Shown here in pieces: positions 17,884 through 23,431 of a DNA stretch of 64,000 nucleotides. Both the position numbers and the translations under genes were made by a program. The notes below the pieces were generated by a model. The model was given only the letters and a program-made list of their open reading frames with translations. It ran no database searches and was not told where the DNA came from. The number at the start of each line of letters is the position of its first letter. Position 1 is the stretch's first letter. The DNA is from Syntrophomonas sp. UBA5314 (GTDB taxonomy: Bacteria; Bacillota; Syntrophomonadia; Syntrophomonadales; Syntrophomonadaceae): NCBI GenBank assembly GCA_002410325.1, contig DHRK01000061.1:1-64000 (forward strand), in the 5' to 3' direction.

Positions 17884-18264
17884 TTAATCTAGTCCCCAGT
17901 ATACGGACGAAGTAGTTGTAATTAATCCAGTCAAATGTGATGGAGCTAGGCTATAAGGTGGATGTATTCCACTGTGATCAGATTCTGCCCCGATGAAAGT
18001 AGTTGCGTGATGATTCCTAGATGGATGATTATAGTTTGACCATACATATTTGATGATAGTGCTTAGTGGGTACCAACCATAATCCCATTTACCTCCGCCA
18101 ACATCAACTACTGTCATAGGAGTTACCTGCGAGTTGCTAAGCATTAATGAACCACCTGTTGGAATTTTATCAACCGCAGCTATTGAAGGGATGCAAAATG
18201 ACAAAGAAAGCATTGCGCCCAACACAAGAGCGCATATAACACGTTTTTTTAACATAGATTTCAC
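17884..18264 (-). CDS. lactococcin 972 family bacteriocin precursor
   Basis: This is a secreted unmodified peptide bacteriocin. The family prototype binds lipid II and blocks septum formation in lactococci. Residues 1-30 are a Sec signal peptide (cleavage near SIAA). A 25-residue linker follows. The mature core has the family hallmarks: VGGGKWDYGW (55-64), WSNYNHPSRNHHATTF (75-90, compare SNYHH and HSAT in lactococcin 972) and an aromatic C-terminus VYWGLD. The annotated start is GTG 18264; ATG 18255 is better spaced from AGAAAGGA and gives 123 aa. The two downstream genes are the expected transporter and immunity pair. The target organism is unknown. Confidence 0.9.
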   Translation of the reverse strand: MKSMLKKRVICALVLGAMLSLSFCIPSIAAVDKIPTGGSLMLSNSQVTPMTVVDVGGGKWDYGWYPLSTIIKYVWSNYNHPSRNHHATTFIGAESDHSGIHPPYSLAPSHLTGLITTTSSVYWGLD

Positions 18265-18649
18265 TTTCCTTTCTAACGGTCTTATCGTCTTTATATTGAC
18301 AACAACAGCTTGATGGGTTAAAAGTTAAATAATGGTGGTTTTGATTAGGATGTTTAAGGGCTGGGGGATCAACCTAAGGCCTTGTTTCCTATCGGGCCAC
18401 TATTGCTTTGCGCCCAATAGGCGGTTCTCGTTGCTTTGGCGAAACATTATTCACAGCCTTACCTCCTTTCAGTAATAAACTAGCATAAAAAGTAAAAAAC
18501 ACAAATAGATGGTAATATTTATAATAAAATACGATTCCCAAAATGTCAAAATAGTGGAAATATATATAAAATATGTTGCCATGCCCGGTATATTGACATT
18601 TTCGTAGCCGAGAAGAGTTTGAGGGATGCACCAAATACCCGAAATCGGG
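18265..18649. other. AT-rich intergenic stretch upstream of the bacteriocin gene
   Basis: This is strongly AT-rich with no full-length gene. On the minus strand TTAACC, 17 bases and TATAAA (about 18293-18321) form a weak promoter candidate for the bacteriocin. A 21-codon frame with an excellent ribosome site lies within it and is listed separately. A longer hydrophobic frame on the minus strand (18469-18711) has no ribosome site and is not accepted. Confidence 0.4.
18389..18454 (-). CDS. candidate 21-residue micropeptide
   Basis: A GTG start at 18454 lies 6 bases after GGAGGT and opens a frame of 21 codons ending in TAG. The product would be very basic, beginning MNNVSPKQREPP and ending AIVAR. 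It sits 125 bases upstream of the bacteriocin gene in the same direction. It could be a leader peptide, a signalling peptide, or the 5' stump of a lost gene. I recognise no family. Only the strength of the ribosome site argues for it. Confidence 0.35.
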   Translation of the reverse strand: MNNVSPKQREPPIGRKAIVAR

Positions 18650-18691
18650 CTTGAACGGTTGTCTTTGTGACATGAAATTATTAGTCTGGAG
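18650..18691 (+). repeat. 42-bp dispersed repeat, copy 1
   Basis: The block from CTTGAACGGTTG through ATGAAA to GTCTGGAG recurs at 21512-21552 with about 80% identity. Both copies are followed by a GGGACA...CCGTCT/CTGTCT segment. Copy 1 lies directly before the kinase remnant at 18728. Confidence 0.65.
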
Positions 18692-18727
18692 TCATAGAGC
18701 AGGGACAACAATAACCGTCTCCACTGA

Positions 18728-19070
18728 ATGCCGCTTTCAGTTCAGATTTGGGGTCCTGTGCGCCAGCAGTGGTCGGTGGCCATGGAAAACCTGCTGGATA
18801 ACCAGATGAGATATGCCCAAAGCCGGGTGGAAGTGGCTCTGAATTACAAGGAGGAGCCGTCAGCCTGCCTCGAAGTGCGGGTATACAATGACGGCCCGGC
18901 TATTGACGAAGATTCTGCTGGAAAAGATTTTCGATCCCTACGCCAGCGGCAAGGACGGCCAATTTGGCCTGGGTCTGGCCATCACCCGGCAGGTTATGGA
19001 TATGCACGGAGCCAGAATCAGGGCAAGTAACGAAGAGCGGGGAGTGGCCTTTTACATTGAAATGAATTAA
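18728..19070 (+). pseudogene. histidine kinase remnant A (internal deletion, frameshift)
   Basis: This is a decayed copy of the kinase at 13176-14765. It starts with the kinase N-terminus (PLSVQIW). It then jumps at a CGCC microhomology, corresponding to 13217-13220 and 14460-14463 in the intact gene, to the ATPase domain (QQWSVAMENLLDNQMRYAQ). The stretch removed corresponds to about 1,240 bases. A +1 insertion at about 18914 (after AIDED) shifts the frame, and the other frame continues to a normal end (GVAFYIEMN). The catalytic His, HAMP and sensor are gone, so it cannot work as a kinase. Confidence 0.88.
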
Positions 19071-19188
19071 AGGGGCCGGCGGGAAAGGGACAAAAGGAAC
19101 GGGCCCCGCTGGCCAATTTATTTGGGCAAATTACCCAATTCGTTTACTTTAACAAACTCCCGGATTACGTCGCGAAACAAACCAATGC

Positions 19189-19671
19189 CTATCTGATTTC
19201 TTCTTCGGTAGGCCCGCCACTAATCTCCAGACTATATAGATATGACCAATTATCATTCTTCATACCCCAGGCAGCATATGATGGCCCGTCGTTTCTGACT
19301 TTAGTAGTATAAACAAGCCACATTCCCGGTGATGGCATCTCTTCAGTAATCCAGTCAGGTCCTCGTGACAGAGTGGGCCCAAGTGGCGAAGGTGGCGTTT
19401 GCCTAAGCAATTCTAACGTTATTGATGAATTAGAGCCCGGAAGTATATTAATAAAGATAAAGTCGTTGCCGGTGGAATTTTCGCTCATTGCCCAACCTTT
19501 TGGATATATAATTGAAAGACCGTCATTTAAAGTAAATCCATTAAACTTAATTTTATCGATTTGCGGTTTAGGATTTTCCGAGTTATATTGAGGAGGCGGA
19601 TTGCCATAGCAACCCGCTCCTAAAATAATAATGGTTATTAATAATGATACAAGAAAAATTTTTCGAAGCAT
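19189..19671 (-). CDS. lipoprotein, unknown
   Basis: This 160-aa protein has a lipoprotein signal at residues 1-20 with lipobox LGAGC (C21). A Pro/Asn-rich spacer follows, then a domain containing FTLNDGLSIIYPKGWAMSE, a phrase common in PsbP-like or DUF-type secreted proteins that bind or protect at the cell surface. No membrane helix lies beyond the signal. Its ribosome site is weak. It is isolated between the kinase remnant and an SRPBCC gene and is more AT-rich than the window average, which fits later acquisition. Confidence 0.7.
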   Translation of the reverse strand: MLRKIFLVSLLITIIILGAGCYGNPPPQYNSENPKPQIDKIKFNGFTLNDGLSIIYPKGWAMSENSTGNDFIFINILPGSNSSITLELLRQTPPSPLGPTLSRGPDWITEEMPSPGMWLVYTTKVRNDGPSYAAWGMKNDNWSYLYSLEISGGPTEEEIR

Positions 19672-19893
19672 AATTTAAACCGCTAACAGTACCCCACGTC
19701 CACTACCAATATCATCCGAAGTATTCGACGTTCCTTTATTATCATACCACCATTTAGAAGGACAAAAAGAAGAAGCGTCCCCGCTGGCCCAATAACAAGC
19801 AGAATATAATGCGGCCGGCACGATGTCCCAAAACCTGAGCAGAAGGCTCAGGCGCAGGGCGGGTATGTGACAACTTCCGGAGGAAATTCCTCT

Positions 19894-20403
19894 TCACCCA
19901 GATTTCTTGGCCTGTTTACGTGCTATCATATACAGCAAACATGTAACCCACAGGCTACATCTTGTTGTTTTCGATGAACCGGTGAGCTTATTTTCTGCCA
20001 GGTCAAGCCCGTCTTCCAGTAACGCATCATGCATAGGACCAATAAGTAAGTGCCAAAACATCCAGTCTTTAAAACTGCACTCTCCTTCAACTATATGGCG
20101 AAGAAACACATGATCCCGCCGAGGCACTACTTCAAAATAGTGCCGTCCGTCAAAAGCTGCTAAAGCCCCGTCCTGGTCAAATTGAAACACTACCCGCTTT
20201 CCCGGTACATATTCAACCACTGTATATTTAATGAATGAGTGTCCGCCACTAGCCCCCTGGTATAAGCCCTTATCCAACTCCAGCGGAGGCCATTTACCAA
20301 CCGGCCATAGTATGTTGGAAGGACTCGCCAGGCTATCGATGGCCTGACCTACATGCTCCGGAGGCAGCTTAAACAGCCTTTCGTGAATATTAAGAACCTT
20401 CAT
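19894..20403 (-). CDS. SRPBCC/START-like protein
   Basis: This 169-aa soluble protein has features of the polyketide-cyclase/START-like superfamily, whose members bind hydrophobic ligands. The features are an N-terminal helix with PPEHVGQAIDSLASPSNILW, a central beta stretch (FIKYTVVEYVPGKRVVFQF), then FEVVPRRDHVFLRHIVEG and a long C-terminal helix. GGGGAGGAATC lies at a good distance before the ATG. The C-terminal 35 residues are Arg/Lys-rich with a short hydrophobic patch. The ligand is unknown. It is divergent from the HxlR regulator at 20621, which may control it. Confidence 0.75.
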   Translation of the reverse strand: MKVLNIHERLFKLPPEHVGQAIDSLASPSNILWPVGKWPPLELDKGLYQGASGGHSFIKYTVVEYVPGKRVVFQFDQDGALAAFDGRHYFEVVPRRDHVFLRHIVEGECSFKDWMFWHLLIGPMHDALLEDGLDLAENKLTGSSKTTRCSLWVTCLLYMIARKQAKKSG

Positions 20404-20620
20404 TATTGATTCCTCCCCAAAATAAAATTGACGATTTCCAAGTGAAATTCAAATTTTCATAAACACCAAAAAACATTCCCATATCCAGTCTTTTGTTCCG
20501 AATATAGATTAATATTGAAATGACTAATATAATGATAATTGCAGTGATTACAATGGTAAATTACGCACTTTTTTATGACATAGTCATATTAAAATGACCT
20601 TGACAAGGAGGACTACTCTG

Positions 20621-21037
20621 ATGGCTGATGGCGAATATGGGAGCTATATATGTCCCGTATCAGCAATACAAAATATCCTTAACGGGAAATGGAAATTATC
20701 TATTTTATGGATATTAAGTAAAAACACTTTGAGGTTTAATGAGCTGCAAAGGCTGCTGCCAGATGTGTCGAGGGGCGTTCTCACTCAGCAGTTAAAGGAG
20801 CTTGAACACAATAAAATGGTACACAGAGAAGTATATAAAGAGGTCCCCCCAAAGGTTGAATATTCTTTAACCGAAATAGGAGAGAGTTTTATTCCGGTAA
20901 TGACTAGTATCGCGGAATGGGGAGTTGCTTATCTTAAAGAATTATCTAATTGCGATATGACTATTTGTATTGCCAGTAAATTTAATTGCCCGAAATGTTA
21001 TGAAATATTATTATCAGCTGATTCTAAGCAAGATTAA
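20621..21037 (+). CDS. HxlR-family transcriptional regulator
   Basis: This is a winged-helix regulator of 138 aa. The family opening is clear: CPVSAIQNILNGKWKLSILW, then LRFNELQRLLPDVSRGVLTQ and LKELEHNKMVHREVY. The early Cys in SYICP is the residue that senses thiol-reactive stress in HxlR-type proteins such as HypR and YodB; two more Cys pairs occur near the C-terminus (CDMTIC, CPKC). An in-frame ATG at 20594 exists. I prefer ATG 20621 because AAGGAGG lies about 9 bases upstream. It is divergent from the SRPBCC gene across a 217-base AT-rich gap. Confidence 0.9.
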   Translation: MADGEYGSYICPVSAIQNILNGKWKLSILWILSKNTLRFNELQRLLPDVSRGVLTQQLKELEHNKMVHREVYKEVPPKVEYSLTEIGESFIPVMTSIAEWGVAYLKELSNCDMTICIASKFNCPKCYEILLSADSKQD

Positions 21038-21040
21038 GGT

Positions 21041-21137
21041 TATGGCAGTATGCCCTGAGGATAGAACGGAATTTAGGTGATCCAGAGCGAGTCAGAACGT
21101 CTGCAAAAGCGGGAGTGGCCTTTTATATTTAAATGAA
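21041..21137 (+). pseudogene. histidine kinase remnant B (short scar)
   Basis: This is a second trace of the kinase gene. GTGATCCAGAGCGAGTC...CTGCAAAAGCGGG (21077-21112) matches the region at 14252-14291 of the intact kinase. It is joined to AGTGGCCTTTT and the kinase stop region (ATGAATTAA). The join falls at an AGCGGG microhomology. A degraded match to the segment before it (ACGGAATTTA) extends the scar to about 21041. The same AAAGGGGCCG follows the stop as in remnant A. It immediately follows the HxlR stop codon. Confidence 0.8.
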
Positions 21138-21209
21138 TTAAAGGGGCCGACGGGAAGGGGGCACAAGGAACCGTCTCTGTTGATCCTAGAATGATTGAGG
21201 GGTGATTTC

Positions 21210-21470
21210 ATGAGTAAATACGTTGTAATTCTGTATATCCTGGCTTTAATCTATTACATAAAAGTATTCGCCAAGGCAAAATATCGATCGAACAGCCGGA
21301 AGATAAGGGCTTTAGACTTATTGGCCGTAGCGTTTATATTATGGATAAGCGGACGTATTCATGTCTTATTAAATATTGATCCCCTGGAGTTAGCCGGCCT
21401 TATACTTTTTGCCTATGCTGTTATCGTAGTATCTATTGAGCAATTTATAATAGCTTATAAAGAAAATTAA
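21210..21470 (+). CDS. small membrane protein, unknown
   Basis: This 86-aa protein has three predicted helices: about 4-20, 35-53 and 58-78. A basic cytoplasmic loop (KAKYRSNSRKIR) follows the first helix. The start at ATG 21210 is chosen over TTG 21195 because GAGGGGTG lies just upstream. It sits between kinase remnant B and repeat copy 2. I do not recognise the family. Confidence 0.6.
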   Translation: MSKYVVILYILALIYYIKVFAKAKYRSNSRKIRALDLLAVAFILWISGRIHVLLNIDPLELAGLILFAYAVIVVSIEQFIIAYKEN

Positions 21471-21511
21471 TATTTATCTCATGAACTTACTCCGGTTTCA
21501 AATGACACCAT

Positions 21512-21552
21512 CTTGAACGGTTGCGTTTGCGATATGAAAATTGGGTCTGGAG
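21512..21552 (+). repeat. dispersed repeat, copy 2
   Basis: This is the second copy of the block described at 18650-18691. It begins CTTGAACGGTTG and ends GTCTGGAG, and is followed by GGGACAGTGGGGACTGTCTC. The remaining bases to the sigma-factor gene (about 21590-21714) hold no gene. Confidence 0.65.
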
Positions 21553-21714
21553 GAGGCAGAGGGCATGGGACAGTGGGGACTGTCTCATGCCTTCTGCCAT
21601 TCCTATGCCCCTATGCGTTTATTATGGTTTGCTCATTCCCTTTACAAAAGTGATAAATTTTAAATGTAACCTTTTGAGGATTCAAACGTTATAGGGTTAG
21701 CCGGGAGGGGAGCA

Positions 21715-22218
21715 ATGAATCCTAAAAGCCTGGAGGATATTTATCGTATATATCTGCCGGAATTATTCCATTATCTATATTTCCTCTGCCATGACTATTA
21801 TCTGGCTGAAGATTTAGTCAGCGAAACTTTCTTCAGGGCTTTTCTCTTCCTGGAGGACTGCCCGGCAGATAAAGTCAAGCCCTGGTTGTTCAAAGTGGCT
21901 TACCATGCCTTTATTGATTACCAGCGAAAGAACCGCCGGGTTCTACTCAAAGACCATGCGTTTTTTGAATACATCCGGGACGGGGAGCGCCCTGATGAAG
22001 TGATGATTAGACGGGAAAGGATGCAGGAAATTGCCGGTATCATAAAAGATCTGCCCGGCCATCAAAAACAGGCCGTTTTATTGCACGATTTCGCTGAAAT
22101 ACCGTACAAAGAAGCCGCCGAGATCATGAATGTAAATCTGAGTTATTTTAAAGTGTTGCTGTTCCGGGCCAGGCAAAAAATACGCGCTGCGGATGGGGGA
22201 CGGAGAGAGAGTGAATGA
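21715..22218 (+). CDS. ECF RNA polymerase sigma factor
   Basis: This is a group-IV sigma factor of 167 aa. Region 2 is at about 8-75 (LVSETFFRAFLFLEDCP, then KPWLFKVAYHAFIDYQRK). Region 4 is at about 105-160 (LPGHQKQAVLLHDFAEIPYKEAAEIM), with an HTH that ends LLFRARQKIR. AGGGGAGCA precedes the ATG. The following anti-sigma gene overlaps its end, the usual arrangement. The target promoters are unknown; nothing similar to a typical ECF -35 GAAC box was identified with certainty upstream. Confidence 0.93.
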   Translation: MNPKSLEDIYRIYLPELFHYLYFLCHDYYLAEDLVSETFFRAFLFLEDCPADKVKPWLFKVAYHAFIDYQRKNRRVLLKDHAFFEYIRDGERPDEVMIRRERMQEIAGIIKDLPGHQKQAVLLHDFAEIPYKEAAEIMNVNLSYFKVLLFRARQKIRAADGGRRESE

Positions 22219-23389
22219 GGAGCTAAAAGAAAAACTGCGCAATTACGCGGATGGAAAGCTGTCACCGGAGGAAAAAGACCAGTTGGAACAGGATTTTAAA
22301 AAAATAGAAGAGTATGATTTGCTTCTTGAGGATGAAATGAACTCTGAAAAAATTCCTTTTGCACAAGAAACGCCGCCTGCTCCTGTTGATAATAAGGGCG
22401 CAGGTATTATAAAAAAGGCCAAGTGGAAAGCCCGGCTGCAAAACGCCTTGACGGCCGTGGGAATAATTTTTCTGGGAACAATTTTGTGTACTATTTTGAG
22501 CGCCATATACTACTCTTCCGGCAATCCCGATAGAATAGATACTTATCATGATATCGTCGAATCCACCCTGGCGGTAACCGAGCCCAATTTGCGCTTGCGG
22601 ACCAACTCCATTGATACCGGGTCCTTTTTTAGTATTGATTTACAGGGGAAGCTGACCAAGCAAATTGGTAGGTATGAATACAATGTCGGGGAATTTACGG
22701 TTTCTTTCCTGTTAAACCAGGTGGGTTTTCCCGAGCGTAAAAAGGAGATCGATGATCTCATTTCTATTCCTTTTAATTATCCGGGAACTCCCGCCCAGAC
22801 AAATCAATCCGACTGGGCAAAACTTGATAAGCTTCCGGAAGGAACCGTATCGGAAGTGTACTTGTCCTTTGACCGGGTTTATTCTACGGATGAAGTGCTC
22901 CAAAAGTTCAGTGATAAAGATATGCAGCCAGTCTGGTTTGCAGTGGATACCGGTCTTGATAATTGGCCGGAATATCGTCCCCCGAACACGTTCATGGGGT
23001 TTCCCTATCATCCGGTTTGGCTCAAAAACGAAATGACCACGATAAATCAAAATGTTGAAAAAAAGGGTTGGTTTTTAAAAGTGGTTTCAAAAAGTTTCTC
23101 CAGTCCGGTTCTCGAAACCTATGGAAGCGCGGATCTGCGCAACCAGAACTTCCTGAATACCCTCAATCTTTTAAAAGAATACGAAAAGATGGCCAATCGC
23201 ATAGCGGGAAAGGGAGATCTGCGGCTACAAGAGCGAATAGATTATTTGAACCAAAACGGTATTGGTATTTATGGCGCAGTGGCTACCGGCCCGTCCAAGG
23301 AAATATTGAAGTTGAAAAATGAACCCTGGATAAGCGGGATTATAGTCGGCGAAGTCCGCTTCTGGAATTGGTCGTCTAATTACCGGTAG
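22211..23389 (+). CDS. membrane anti-sigma factor (sigma regulator N/C-domain type)
   Basis: This is the cognate inhibitor of the ECF sigma. A short acidic and basic cytoplasmic segment (about 1-75) is followed by one membrane helix (about 80-103, ALTAVGIIFLGTILCTILSA). An extracytoplasmic domain of about 290 residues follows. It includes FTVSFLLNQVGFPER and VYLSFDRVYSTDEVLQKF, the style of the Sigma_reg_C domain. ATG 22193 is an alternative; GTG 22211 has GGAGAGA just ahead and overlaps the sigma stop by 8 bases. A signal acting on the outer domain would release the sigma factor. Confidence 0.82.
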   Translation: MNEELKEKLRNYADGKLSPEEKDQLEQDFKKIEEYDLLLEDEMNSEKIPFAQETPPAPVDNKGAGIIKKAKWKARLQNALTAVGIIFLGTILCTILSAIYYSSGNPDRIDTYHDIVESTLAVTEPNLRLRTNSIDTGSFFSIDLQGKLTKQIGRYEYNVGEFTVSFLLNQVGFPERKKEIDDLISIPFNYPGTPAQTNQSDWAKLDKLPEGTVSEVYLSFDRVYSTDEVLQKFSDKDMQPVWFAVDTGLDNWPEYRPPNTFMGFPYHPVWLKNEMTTINQNVEKKGWFLKVVSKSFSSPVLETYGSADLRNQNFLNTLNLLKEYEKMANRIAGKGDLRLQERIDYLNQNGIGIYGAVATGPSKEILKLKNEPWISGIIVGEVRFWNWSSNYR

Positions 23390-23394
23390 AATAC

Positions 23395-23430
23395 CCGCCC
23401 CGTTAAAGCCTTGAAAGGGTGCCGGGGCGG
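23395..23430. terminator. bidirectional hairpin between convergent genes
   Basis: CCGCCCCG (23395-23402) pairs perfectly with CGGGGCGG (23423-23430) between the anti-sigma stop and the end of the dikinase gene. The T-run is poor. The position between convergent genes supports a terminator role. Confidence 0.6.
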
Positions 23431-23431
23431 C

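Noticed and set aside
18469..18711. 80-codon hydrophobic frame on the minus strand upstream of the bacteriocin gene
   Set aside because: There is no ribosome site, the AT-rich composition gives hydrophobic codons by chance, and the frame runs through the dispersed repeat.
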